From positions 51,803,733 through 51,867,732 of the forward strand of contig NC_068571.1 in the NCBI RefSeq assembly GCF_025698545.1: a DNA stretch of 64,000 nt, given 5' to 3'. Below, piece after piece: positions 35,516 through 47,883 of this stretch (within the stretch, counting starts at the first letter, position 1; every line of letters starts with the position of its first letter). The notes below the pieces were generated by a model. The model saw only the letters and a list, made by a program, of their open reading frames with translations, searched no databases and was not told the DNA's origin. A program made the translations under genes and the position numbers. Source of the DNA: Gossypium raimondii. Taxonomy: Eukaryota > Streptophyta > Magnoliopsida > Malvales > Malvaceae.

Positions 35516-36420
35516 ATATTAAAGCTCGTATGTTACACTTGATAGGAGGAATACTATTTTCAGACAAAATTGGCAAAATTGATTTTGTTGATACATTCAA
35601 CTAGGAGCAACGACTCCAACATTCATTTACACGACATTTTGCAAGGCATCTCGACGTAATATTAATGAAATAAACATTTATTGTCAGCTTTTGCAAGTAT
35701 ATGCATGGATACAAATGTCACAATTATGGTTCGTCCCTTCTAAATCATACAAGTTCTCACTTATTCGAAGGTAAAAAAAAATGTTTAATATCTCATTAGG
35801 TATTAAATTATGAATATTTACCATGTCTCTTGCATTTAATATTTGAACAGATTCAAAAGTCACTTAAATCATACTAGTTATCTAATAAACCTTACTTTGA
35901 TCAGATGAAAATTAGTCGATAAACTAGTGAAGGTGGTATGTTGTTGACATGGTTGTGTGTAATTAATATAATTGTATTTACTTTTAAAATATTTGTAATT
36001 TGTGCGGAAGCCCTGTCTACATAACATTGTTGTTGTTGTTTCATCGATGAAAACATACCAACATGATTATGTGTAGAGGGCGTAGGTGCCTTCCACATCG
36101 TTTAGTGGCAACACTTTAACCAGGTGAACAAAAGTTCAAACTGGTGCAAGCTATTTCAATTGACTTGGAGAACATTGATAAACTTTGTAATGGTGATTTA
36201 AGATATCACAATAATAAGTATTGGCCCCAAGTGCATGAAGATTATATAGATATTTGGGAGCACCATGCTTAGTATGGCATTCGAGGGGATTAGATCCTAC
36301 ATAATGATTTTTTAGCGTCAGACGAGTATATATAGTGGTTTAGGCAAATGGGTCAAGTGTATTTACATGCGAAAAGGGATATCCTCGTATTAAAGCTTGG
36401 GCCGTCGAACTTGTGGAGCT
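35516..36420 (+). pseudogene. Degenerate plant-mobile-domain (MAIN/PMD, PF10536-type) protein remnant
   Basis: Broken frames carry recognisable pieces of the plant mobile domain in the right order. KARMLHLIGGILFSDK lies at about 35518-35566. QVYAWIQMSQLWF, then SYKFSLIRR, lie at about 35690-35772, where the family has its QSWAWYR-type motif. VHEDYIDIWEHHA lies at about 36232-36270. LASDEYI and WFRQMGQVY follow at about 36310-36362. Stops and frameshifts separate the blocks, so it cannot make protein. In plants this domain occurs in host MAIN-like proteins and in transposon-captured forms; in this gap the second origin is more likely. Confidence 0.6.
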
Positions 36421-37295
36421 TCTAGACTGCAGCCGCCTATCCAGCATGTGTTGGAGCCACCTATCCAAGCCATCATCTTGATTAGATTCATCTTGCATGC
36501 CTTTGCAGTGTACCATCCGAGCATGTCCTCATATCATTTTGCCGAGGGATTAAGTCAATTGAATGTCACTCATTCACCACTTAGGACATTGATGATGAAT
36601 ATTGCAAGTATCGAGCCAATTTTACCCAGCTCGTTCCTCTGACAAGCCTGCACACACCTTAACCCTTATATCTATTGCAACACTTTTACCGATATGCCAC
36701 CTAAGGCTGTATTTGATTTTTTTTTTCCACTGACAACTAGAGGGAATGCAGCCCAAAATAAGGATAAAGCTTTGATCCAGGCTCTATTGCGAAATAATAT
36801 TCTCATTATAAAATTATTAAGAAATGATTAAAATGCCTTTATATGGCAAATTTATCATTTTACTTCTTATTTCAATTCCTTTACAACAATAAGCTATTTA
36901 TCAAATTCAAATTTAACTCTTAATAATAATAGTCACTGTATGGTAAAAACCTCTAGATTAAAATGAGAAAATTACAATTTAGTTTTTATACTTTCAAATC
37001 TTTCTCAATTTAGTCCAGGAGTGATTTTCATCGCACCAATACATATTCCAATTTATTCTCATGTCAATTAATTACTAATATCTCGTGTTTCTCTTTCTTT
37101 AGTCAATTTACATTTTAGACCTCCAACTTTTAAATTTTACAATTTGATCCTTTTTTTCTAAATTCTCACATCCACAATTCTACTCGTTAATTTTTCATCT
37201 ACAATATCCATTTACTTCCATAAATATCTCTTTCTAACTCATTTTGTAATTTTTTTGGAATTCCATAGTATGTGGCATTATGCATAATTCTTTAG
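36421..37295. other. Intergenic, no gene seen
   Basis: The 81-codon frame at 36397-36642 continues the less AT-rich sequence of the mobile-domain remnant but shows no domain that I recognise. The rest is AT-rich. Confidence 0.45.
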
Positions 37296-37299
37296 ATGT

Positions 37300-37612
37300 A
37301 CATTTTAAAGCGATGAAGTGTATGGATATTGCACTATCTTAAGTAGACCATTGATCATGGTATTCATTTAAAGCCAACTTCAAGGTTATTTATCATGGGA
37401 ATTGTCTATGCAAACTGTGGTTTAGATTTGGATGGTCGAAGATCAATAATCGATTATTGTATTTTCTTGGGTGGTAATCCTATTTCCTGACACTCAAAGA
37501 AACAAAAAGTGGTTTCTCAATCCACTCCTAAAGTCGAGTATTAAAGTGTTGTATATGCAGTCGTTGATATTTTCTATATCGATTTTGTGGTGCAATAACT
37601 CGAATGATGTAG
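37300..37612 (+). pseudogene. Ty1/copia retrotransposon remnant (end of reverse transcriptase and RNase H)
   Basis: Translated across one stop or frameshift, it reads HFKAMK, a TIDHGIHLKP stretch and ANCGLDLDGRRSIIDYCIFL. GGNPIS, HSKKQKVVSQSTPKVEY and a final VVDIFYIDF follow. This is the standard copia RNase H block (in intact elements DRRSTSGYCVFLGGN and WSSKKQ). Only about 310 bp remain, with no LTRs seen nearby. Confidence 0.75.
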
Positions 37613-39757
37613 CTATTTATTCATTTTATCGGCTTATTTATGCCATTTAATAAGAAGAAACTTCACATTTATTATTAAAACTTAAAAATAGTTTTGCTTA
37701 CTTATGAGGTATTGGTTCAATAGCAAAGTTGAGACTTAGAAAATTTTGAGATTCTATGTCCAAGTCTCACGTTGTGTAAATATTTAGATGCTCCTCAAAT
37801 TAATTTTCGTAAGGTAGTTAATTTGAATTGAATTAGTTGTTTAATTATTTGTTCAATTTAGTGTTCTTAATGATTGATTCTATTATAATTATTACAAATT
37901 TAGTAAAATTTTTTTTTAAATCAAGTTAAAATTTTCACGAATAAAATGATCCGTTAAACCTTAAATACAAAAAAAATATAGTATTAAAAAACAAATACAA
38001 AAGAAATTATCCAATCAAACTCTCTTTCAATCTAACCATTTGCTTGAACATTTAATGCAACTCGAATTTAACTAAGAATAGTGACAAGGGGCTAGAGTAA
38101 AAGGTGTTCAATAAAAGGACTTTTTTCTTAAGTCCAACTTGGGATGGACTTGTGTTAATTTTATGGCCCATTTCACAAGAACAATAACACCACATGGTGT
38201 ATGGAAGAAATTTCTCATTATAATAAAATCTTAAATCATGTATAAAGTATGAGTTGCTAATGTTGGTAACAAATGATGTATGCCACATCAACCAATCATT
38301 GATTAGCTAATAGGAACAGTAATTGTAGTTCTAAGTTCGGAGTTTTAGTTTAAGGTTTGAGGTAAAAAAATGATCTAAATTATGTGTTGATGATATGAAA
38401 AATTTATTAAAATATTATTAAATAATTGAAAATGGTCTATAAAATAATTTTTCAGATGATTAGAAGACTTGATTAATATGATATTAATACTATGATGATT
38501 TAATTATATTATTTAGTAATTTGGGGACTAAATTAAAATTTAAACCATGATTTTGAGACCTTTACGATATGTTAGTGAATTACTTAAATTAGACAGTGTT
38601 CATGACTTTCCTATTTCCATACTTTTTAAGTTATATGTTTTCTGGGAGGCAAGAAGGTCAAATCACCAGAATGAAGAAGATGATAAAAAAAAATCCTAAG
38701 GTTTGTTATGAAACAAAAAAGAATCAAAAGCGATTTTTAACCGGCAAAAACATAACACATGAACTAGGAAGACAAAGACCAATTGTTTTTAGCAGAAATT
38801 AAGATAAAGTGTGGAAGAAAAGAAAAGCAGCACTAGTCAAATCCTGGCAAATGGGTCCCAGTTCTTTATAAAGTGAGCAGCAGTGTTCTTCCATGAAACC
38901 AAACAAGAACATTTACTTAAAAACCCAACATCTATTAATGATCTTCTTTCTTTTTTCCTGTTTGGGTTTTTAAATTCTGTTAATAAGTTAATTAAATGAT
39001 AAAACTTTTTAAAAAAATGGTCATTTAATAAAAAAAAACCCAACGCCCAAAATTGATGATGAGTTCATGAGCATGATCATATGGAAAAAGAAGAAGTAAA
39101 ATACACTTTCTTATGGGAATCTTTTGTAGAACTAGTAAAATGGGATTTTTTAATATTATTAATTTTCTTTTTTAACGAAGAACACAGAAAAAGAAATGCA
39201 GAGAGCAGAGATGATAAAAGAAATTTCTTTTTATTTTTGGGGATTCTCAAAGTTTGTGAACAAGTAATAATGTAGTTGAAAAATAATATCTTTTCAATTA
39301 CGGTAACATGATGTTAATTGTTAGGCTTTTACTATCAAACAAACGTGAAAGAAACAGATTAAAATATAAAAAGTCAATTAAGAAATTTAATTTAACAAAT
39401 TGGTTTTCTTTTTCCCATTTTTGTGGGTGTTTTGGATTTGATTTTAGATATACAAGAATGTGATTGGGGAAAAAGGAAACTGTAGTTATTAAAATACATA
39501 CTGACAACAAAGAGAAAAAAAAGGGGATTTTGAGGCTGTTTGATTTTTAATTAAACAATCCAAAATAAAAAGGTTTTAATTTTAGTTGCAATTATTTATT
39601 GCGTGACTTTGATTTTTATCGGATTTTGATTTTGGGTTTTTTTTTTTATTCCTTTTTTTTTATCAAAGGGGTGTGTGTGTGAGGGGGAATTTTTATTAGG
39701 TGAAAGCATAGATGTGTCCTTTCGGGGTTTTTTATTAGAGTTTTCTTTATTATTAGA
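37613..39757. other. Intergenic, upstream of the ARID-PHD gene; no gene seen
   Basis: Several 60-80-codon frames exist (38052-38291, 38596-38802, 39081-39275, 39298-39510) but none shows a domain or coding-like composition. The final few hundred bases, with a GTGTGTGTGTGAGGGGG patch at about 39670, are likely promoter of the downstream gene. Confidence 0.5.
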
Positions 39758-39964
39758 GTGAGTCTTCATAAACTTAGGGTTCCTTTTTTTCTTCTTTACT
39801 TTTTCGATTGTTGTTTGCTTCCTTCTGTTTATAAGGAATTTTGCTCATTTGGGTCTTCGATTCTCTTACTAATCTCATTTGGGTGGGTGAGTTTTCTTCA
39901 ATTTTTGAACTCTCTCAACTTTGGGTGTTTTAGGGATTTTGATTTCAAGTCCCTGCAAATACAA

Positions 39965-40051
39965 ATGGAACTTCCTTTTAGTATCTTATTACCTCTCTGG
40001 TGGAATTTTGAAAAAATTCCGGAGGTTTTTGAGTTTTCAGATTCACTGTAG
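39965..40051 (+). promoter_or_regulatory. Upstream ORF 1 in the ARID-PHD leader (28 codons)
   Basis: ATG at 39965 to TAG at 40049-40051, entirely within the probable 5' leader, which is T-rich. It starts MELPFSILLPLWW. It would be translated first if transcription starts upstream of it; the transcription start is unknown. Confidence 0.4.
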
Positions 40052-40158
40052 GCTTTTTAGGGTTTTGATTTGATTTCACAGTTAGTATTCTTTTTAAGTT
40101 TTTGGGAAGAAGAGGCATTGGTAACTTAGTGGCAAGCTTGAGTTTTGTTGGGTCTGGC

Positions 40159-40170
40159 ATGTTTGCATGA
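40159..40170 (+). promoter_or_regulatory. Minimal upstream ORF (ATG-TTT-GCA-TGA) overlapping the ARID-PHD start codon
   Basis: The 3-codon ORF ends with TGA at 40168-40170, which overlaps the main ATG at 40167 and shares its last base with a second ATG at 40170. Such a termination-start overlap can couple termination to reinitiation. Confidence 0.5.
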
Positions 40171-43100
40171 TGTTTAGTGCTCAAGGGTCTTCAAGGAACC
40201 ATTGCAGTCTCCTTGCAGTTCTTTGTGGCGGTAAAGTTTCTGATAATAAGCAAAAGCAGCCTGTTTCTGATTATAAGCCCAGATACCCATTTCCAGAGCT
40301 TTCTTCTTCAGGGCGCCTTGAGGTATGTATATATATAAATATATAATGCCAATAGTTCTACATTTATTTTTAAGTATCATTTTAGTACAAGTTTTGTTAT
40401 AATGTGATGACATTTTTATGCGTGTGAGTACAGGTTCAGCTTCTGAATAATCCTAGTATTGATGAGTTCCGGCGGGTTCTTGAATCATTTGAGCCTAATA
40501 TTGTTTACTTACAAGGAGAGCAGATTGTTGATGGTGAAGAAATTGGCTCCCTGGTTTTGGGAGATGTTGACTTGTCTACTCCAGAAGCTTTATGTGGAGT
40601 CTTTGGTTCTACATTTCCTACCACTGTGAGTGATGATGCTCGACTCGGTTACGATTTAGATAGTTGTGATTTTTGGAATTATACGATAAAGGGATAAGGT
40701 GCTAGAGATATAGGATAGGATTGTTTTTTTTTTTTTTTCTTATTATTACTTTTTAAATCTTTCTCCTTTTAAGTTCCTTTTACATATGTTGTTTTGTTTT
40801 GTTCTATGATTTCCTTTTACAAGTTTTGCTAGGTTCATTGCTTATTTGAAATTGATTGTAAATGTCGAATGTTTATGTAGGTTTACTTAGAGATCCCCAA
40901 TGGTGTCAAATTGGCAGAGGGACTTCACTCCAAGGTAAATTATTGATCATGATCATGAACAAACGATTCTAATTTTTTTTTATTTTATATTATGTTTAAA
41001 TAGAAGTTGTTGACATTCATTTGTCATTACAGGGAGTACCTTATGTTATATATTGGAAAAATACATTCTCTCGTTATGCTGCTTGCCATTTTCGTCAAGC
41101 ACTGTTATCAGTGATTCAAAGGTACAAATCTTCTGCTTGTGCTTGTTTTCAAGAGCAGTTGCTGATAGTGCTGTTAACTCTGATAACACAAATTTTTGTA
41201 CTTCGCTTTAGATGACTTAACCTATTTTAAGACTTATTGAGATATTGTCTATAAACTGTAATAAATTTTACTGGGAGACCATTCTAAAGTTTTAGTTTTG
41301 GTCTATTGCAGTTCATGTAGCCATACATGGGATGCATTCCAATTTGCCCGTGCTTCTTTTAGACTGTACTGTGTGCGGAACAACAATATTTTCTCTTCTA
41401 ATAGTCAAAAGCAAAGTATTAAGCCAGGACCGCATCTACTTGGGGAGCCTCCCAAGATTGATGTTTCTCAGCCAGAGGTAGATATGCAAGAGGAAGAAGG
41501 CTCTCCTGAAAATCTTCCTGCTGTTAAGATATATGATGATGATGTGACTATGAGGTTTCTTGTTTGTGGATCTCCATGTACATTGGTAGGTTTGAGTTTT
41601 AATTGTTCTGTTCTTGAAACAATAATCATGTACTAATACTTTTTTCATCCTGGTTTATATTGGTTACTAACTATATGTCTTGCAGGATGCTGTCCTTTTG
41701 GGATCTTTGGAGGATGGCCTTAATGCCCTCTTAAGCATTGAAGTAAGTTCGTATAAGGTTTTTTTTTTTTTTGAATTTCTATTAAATATTAGTTTGTTTT
41801 ACCATCTTTTGAACACCATTATCTAAGAGATTATTTGTCATGTCTGTGTCTAATATAGTTACATGATCCGTGCATACATTCAATTGGCTTGATGTTCATA
41901 CTTGGGAGAAGAGCATCATGTATTATTCCCATGATTATATATTTGTAGTGTGCCATTGTTGTGTGCATGTGTGAGAGCATAATCTGTTCTAGTACTTTGA
42001 TTCTCTTTTATCCACTTATTAACTATATTCCATTGTCATTTGTTTCAGATACGAGGGAGCAAACTCCATAACCGAGCAAGGTACTTGACAAATTTGAGCT
42101 TAGTTATAGTTTCTTTTGGGATGGGGATTTTTGGCTTTGTATTGGTCTTGGATTTTTTTATTTTTGGGGGGGGGGAAAGAAAGAGCTTTCGGGTTTTGAG
42201 TTGAATGTTTGTGACTTTGATATTTTGTTGTATGGAGTTTCCGTTCCCCATACTAATGCATCCTCGAAGTTAATTTTGTGCATTATCATCAATATACTTA
42301 TGGGGTTCCATTCTTATAGTGCTCCACCACCACCTCTTCAGGCGGGGACATTTTCTCGTGGTGTAGTCACCATGCGTTGCGACTTTTCAACTTGCAGTTC
42401 GGCTCACATATCACTTTTAGTGTCTGGTAGCGCACAAACTTGTTTTAATGATCAGGCAAGTAATTGTGATTGGGTTAATTGCAAGTGCTGTTTACTTTAA
42501 GTTCATGCCTGAAACTCTTTTGTTCTTTTGTGTTGTTTCCTCAGCTTTTGGAAAATCATATAAAAAATGAGCTTATTGAGAAGAGTCAACTAGTCCATGC
42601 ACAATCAAGTTCTGAGGAGAGCAAATTGCCTTCATTCGAGCCTCGTAGATCAACCTCAATTGCCTGTGGAGCAAGTGTGTTTGAAGTGTGCATGAAGGTT
42701 CCCACATGGGCTTCGCAGGTCTGATTTACTCTTTAACCATATTTCTCTTTCCATGGGCTTCTCGAGAGCTTTTCCATCTCTCTGTGGATTAATTGTGTGT
42801 TCCATTCGTGAATTTTGCATGTGCGATGATTGGTCCTTGTCAACTTTTTATTTTTTTAACCATGAACTTCATTAGAGGTTAAAACATTTGAACCAAAAAC
42901 TTTGAATTATGCTTTGAGGTATACTTATGAAGCCTTTTCCATAATGGTAATTTAATCATTTTCGAGTTAGCTTGATTTTTATTTTGAAATCATGATGTGT
43001 TTGTTGGGATGACTTTTGACAGGTTCTGCGGCAACTTGCACCAGATGTGTCATACCGCAGCCTAGTTATGCTGGGGATTGCTAGCATTCAAGGTTTGTCG

Positions 43101-44819
43101 GTTGCATCTTTTGAAAAAGATGATGCTGAACGTCTTCTTTTCTTTTGCAAAAAGCTGAGCAAAGATCCCCTCTTGGGTAGTTCTCTAATTGCCAGAACTC
43201 CCAGCTGGTTGGTGCCGCCGGCACCTAGTCGTAAAAGACCAGAGCCATATAAAGACACTAAATCTCTAAACTGTACCATCATGGAAGGTGTAAATGGTTT
43301 GACAAGACCAAAAATCAATGTTGCTGCTATGAGGCCAATTCCTCACACCCATCGTCATAAGATGCTTCCCTTTTCTGGATTTTCCGAGGCTGAGAGATAT
43401 GATGGTGACCAAGGAAAGGTTAACTTGCCAGTAGCTCCTGTGAAGCAACCTGCTCCTGTTACACATCGGAAAGCATTGTCGAGTTCTTTTCAAGCCCAGC
43501 AGATTATTTCTTTAAATCCATTACCTCTTAAGAAACATGGTTGTGGTAGAGCCCCAATACAGGTTTGCTCAGAGGTTGGTCATCTTCTTTGAATTTCGAG
43601 TTAAGAATTTGAAAATATTATCCACATGTATTATGTGTTCTAGTTGTTGCAGAAGATTTAGGAAAATCATGCATTTCTTTGCATTATATTTAAACTTTTC
43701 CTTTATATTAGAGTAGTATATCTGTAATTTTCTCCTAATACATATACTCCTAATACATATACTTTTTTCTCCTGTTGGTTTATTTTCTGGCAGGAAGAAT
43801 TTTTGAGAGATGTAATGCAGTTTCTGATTTTTCGAGGACATACTCGGCTTGTTCCTCAAGGTGGGTTAGCTGAGTTTCCTGATGCCATTCTGAATGCGAA
43901 GCGTCTTGACCTTTTTAACTTGTATAGAGAGGTAAGTTACTGCTTGTGCTAAATATGATTGAAGTCTGGCAAAAAAATCGTACTGAAAGATTGGACCTAA
44001 CAGGTGGTGTCAAGAGGAGGCTTTAATGTCGGGAATGGCATAAATTGGAAAGGACAAGTATTTTCGAAGATGCGCAATCACACATTGACGAATAGAATGA
44101 CTGTATGTTTTGAAATTGTTCGCCTTATTAGTTTTACTTTGTCATAGTACTTCCGTTCCATGTGAAACGCATAACAGTCGTTTCAAATTTTGTTTCTTTT
44201 TTATCCATAAGTTCTTCGAATTCTCGTACTTTTGTTGTATGGTTCATTCTATCAAGTTTTAACTTGTCGGCTTTATAGGCTTTCAAATTTTGGGACAATA
44301 ACCGTTGCCTTTTCCTCTAATTTTACCTTAGGGAGTGGGCAACACTCTGAAAAGACATTACGAGACTTACCTTTTAGAGTATGAATTGGCTCACGACGAT
44401 GTGGACGGAGAATGCTGCTTGTTATGTCACAGGTCTCTCTCTCTCTTGTTCGCTCACACATAAGCCAAATTGTTTGCAGTACTGACAGTGGTTAGTTTGT
44501 GTGTTAAAACAGTAGCGCAGCAGGTGACTGGGTAAACTGTGGAGTTTGTGACGAATGGGCTCACTTCGGCTGTGATAGGCGGCAGGGGCTTGGAGCCTTT
44601 AAGGTATATCATTCACCATCTTCAGGATCGAATACAATAACAGTTTCATTGTTTGCAATGTCAGGTTGATTTTGTTTCCCGACCTTAAACGACTGTGATT
44701 AACTTGACACTTGTGAACTACAGGATTATGCGAAAACAGACGGGCTGGAGTACGTTTGTCCGCACTGCAGCATCTCGAGTTTTAAGAAGAAAGCAGCGAA
44801 AACTATGAATGGTTATTGA
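40167..44819 (+). CDS. ARID5: ARID-PHD chromatin protein (Arabidopsis At3g43240/ARID5-like), complete
   Basis: Fifteen exons: 40167-40322, 40434-40625, 40881-40934, 41033-41121, 41312-41585, 41686-41742, 42049-42080, 42320-42455, 42545-42718, 43023-43574, 43794-43931, 44004-44102, 44332-44432, 44513-44603 and 44724-44819. The total is 2241 nt, or 746 aa; I recall about 747 for the Arabidopsis protein. The N-terminal ~420 residues are a plant-specific conserved region with no named fold (SFEPNIVYLQGEQI, CHFRQALLSVIQ). The ARID domain (~573-670, EEFLRDVMQFLIFRGH to KRHYETYLLEYE) binds AT-rich DNA. A PHD finger (~680-735) has the C4HC3 pattern CCLLCH, CGVCDEWAHFGC and CPHC. In Arabidopsis this protein is reported as an ISWI (CHR11/CHR17) complex subunit that reads H3K4me3 and DNA and affects flowering. 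The intron after 42455 begins with GC instead of GT. The end of exon 10 has two in-frame donors 12 nt apart. Confidence 0.95.
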
Positions 44820-45700
44820 CAAAACTTTGACACACACTTTAGATCCCCCAACTTAGAAATTTGTCTCATTTTGTCCCCTTTTGTTTTGTCATTTTCATTT
44901 TTCTTTACTCACTATAACGCATGAGATAAGGCACGATATTAGGAAATGTAATTATTGTCTTGTAATCCCCCATTGTTGTTCTCATATATAGATCACGCCA
45001 TTAACGAAGTTCCCCCTCAACCCTCAATTCCACCAATATTTTGTAATCTGGTAAACAGAGATGAGTAATTGTAGAAAAAATAACATTTCCCTATTTTACT
45101 CGATTAGATTTAATGAGGTAGCTTTTTGTTAAACAATTATTACACGTTTTTTTCATCAATTTAGTCATTAGTTTGGACTGCTTATTGTACGGATATATAT
45201 TTTAAATTTTAATGATATTGTTCTTTTCTTTCAATATATTAGATCGGCTAAAATTTACAAATTTTAGTCTTTACTTGTTAATTTTGTTTAATGATAAATA
45301 ATTTATGATGATGTATGTGGCATTCAATTGTTTTCGATTTTATCTTTTGTGTGTTGTGTTTAAATTTTGTAATTTGATTCGTTTTAGTCATTAAATCGTG
45401 CCATTCCATTTATTTTCAACATCAGTAAGCTTTTTAATTTGATATAATACCACATAAGTCATGCCATGGGGGATTAAAATGTCCTTTTAAGTAGAGGGAT
45501 TAAAATGAACTCCATAATATGATCCAGGGACTTATATGGTAAACTTTAACCATAGTCTATATAACATGATTATATGTACATATATTAGCATACACTTTCC
45601 TGGAAGGAAAAAGCAAAACATAGAGAACAAAGAAGACAATGGAAGTCCAATAACTACTTTGTTAAATGTAAGTCCAGCATCCATGGTTTGGGATTTTCAG
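44820..45700. other. Gap between two convergent genes (3' ends of ARID-PHD and bHLH)
   Basis: It contains both 3' untranslated regions and a stretch of dispersed-repeat fragments (about 45160-45540). No credible gene. Confidence 0.55.
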
Positions 45701-47883
45701 TCATTTGGCAGTACACAAAGTGTTGACTTCTTGTTTAAAGGTACCATTGCAACCATTGATCTTTTCAATCATGAAATTACCATCAGAGGTTGATTGATGA
45801 ATCCCAACACCAGACAAGTTGCCAGTGCCACTGCTGTTACTACTGTTGGAATTCCGAACACCACTGTCACTGCTGCTGCTGCAGGTGGTGGTGTTGTGAA
45901 CTCTATCATCATTGCTTATAACACTGTTGGTGAAACCGAATTTCTTCCTTTCCTCGGAAACAGGACCTGATGATGACGAGGACGATGCCTTCCCGTTGGA
46001 TATGGCAGCGGCAAGCGCGATCGGCATAATGCATAGACCTTTACTTTGCAGATATTGCATGGCTATTGTCACATTGGATTCCATGAGTTTCACCACTTCT
46101 TGTTCAAAAACAACTTGTTCGGGAGACGGTGAACAATCAACTCCATCACTTCCCATTGCCAAGGGTGTTAGTGTCAAGCCATTAGATCCCTGACAGAACA
46201 GACATAAGAAAATTTGTAGTTTAGCACTAAAATCTTAACGAAATCCTGGGAATTTCGATGTTAGATGAGAATTTGACACCTCAGCTTGGCCATCAGTTAT
46301 GAGAGGAACTACTGCCCCTGCTGCTCCTAGCCTACTCATGCTTAGTACCTGCAAATAGTTTTCATAATCACCATGTTTACTTATGGTAACTAAAACGCCA
46401 TTAAACATTTTTAACGGTTTCAGGTTATTTCTTTTGAAGCTTGGCTTGTATGCTGTGATATTAACAAGAGTTTAGTCTTACCTTGACTTGGAGTTGAAGG
46501 AACTTGACGTACTCGATGATTGAGTCAAGCATAGAGGCCTTGTCAGTCTGCAAAGTTCATCAACATTAATTCTTAAGTGAACAATTCAGTGTAATTTTTC
46601 TTTAAGTACTCATGTCCAATGAATATTTGGACATGAGTATGGGGGTATGACCCTTCTAGGACCCTCAAAAACATATAGAAATTTTGCATATATTCGTCAG
46701 ATATATACCTGTATCTAACACACCCACCCAAGTCTAAGTAAAACAACAAATGTGCTCGAATTAGGCTTTAATGACCAAAGAAAAATACATAAAGAAGATG
46801 ATACCTTATTGGAGTTCGGTACAAGTTCTTGCAGATTCTTCATCCTTTCAGCAATCTTCTCCCTTCGAAGCTGCAATTGATCGAATAATAGAACAAAGGC
46901 TGATCTCAAAAAACCAACTCAAGAGTATTAACTTTGATGACAGGAAGTATTACAATCGAGTGACTGACCCTCTCTGCGATGCTGTGTGGATCAGTAGCCT
47001 GACCTCGACGTGCTCTAACTTGAGGCTTCCCAGTTCCATTGCAGCCTTTGTTCGGTGCAGGTGATGAACTCTATATTAAAAGTACAAAACTAGTAAGCTT
47101 AGCCGAAATGCTAGACAAAACAATGAGAATTACTATTAGAAATACCTGCAGCAGAGATGGTAAGTCTATCATCATATCTGTCATCGGACGGTCGGCAGGA
47201 AAAGACGAGTAACAAGAATTTTGCATATCTTGTTTTTCCTGATACACATTATATAAGCAACAACCAAACTAAAACAATGCTGGTTGAGCAAGAGACAGTA
47301 ATACCTTTGCATTGATCGATGCGGATAAGTTCTCGAGTTGCAGAAATTTATCGATTTCAACAAATCTGTTAATATTGCCATCATCAACATTTCCATTATC
47401 TCCTTGAAGACTAGAGCTTTGCATTTGGGTTTGTCCCATAGGAAGGGAAGAAATTAGACCATCATAGGGTTGTGGATGCCACAATTGCGGTATCGAACAA
47501 AGGGTTTCTAAGCCTGTAAGTGATCTCTGAAATTCAGAAGATTCACCTCCATTGCATAGTACATTCCCTCCCTCGTTAAATGATTGAGACAGGGTGGTCA
47601 TATCACCGACAACTTGAAGACCCTTTAATGAACCAGAGGAATGAACACCTGCATTAAACTGCAGTCCCAAACTTTCGCCATTTGTTTGCGGTCCAACACC
47701 TAGAGGAGTACTCTGTGTAGCTAAGCACTCCATCCCGTGGTTCGAACCGATCATGCTTATAGGTGAACTAGGCAGCAGTGCATTTGGCTGATCAGGTTCA
47801 CTAAGAACCCAAGGTGATCTTTCCTTAAAATTCACATCCGACCAAGACAAAGAAGCGAAATACTGATCGAGATAATCATCCAT
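45701..47883 (-). CDS. bHLH transcription factor (subfamily XI: LRL/bHLH66- or UNE12-like), complete
   Basis: Seven coding exons from the 5' end: 47883-47305, 47238-47146, 47070-46969, 46870-46805, 46547-46482, 46348-46280 and 46189-45701. They total 1464 nt, or 487 aa. The start ATG (47883) opens [18 protein letters not shown]. The ~225-residue N-terminal half is Gly/Ser/Gln-rich without a named domain. The bHLH (~247-308) contains [20 protein letters not shown]. It has the His-Glu-Arg pattern for E-box/G-box binding, and helix 2 reads [23 protein letters not shown]. Downstream, [20 protein letters not shown] and [15 protein letters not shown] are the conserved tail of this subfamily. The C-terminus is Ser/Asn-rich. 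LRL members act in root-hair growth and UNE12 in fertilisation and heat response; I cannot decide between them by eye. Short exons of 66-69 bp cut the bHLH domain at positions usual for the subfamily. Confidence 0.93.

Noticed and set aside
45912..46193. 93-codon plus-strand frame over the bHLH last exon
   Set aside because: It is the antisense shadow of the bHLH exon, which has clear family motifs.
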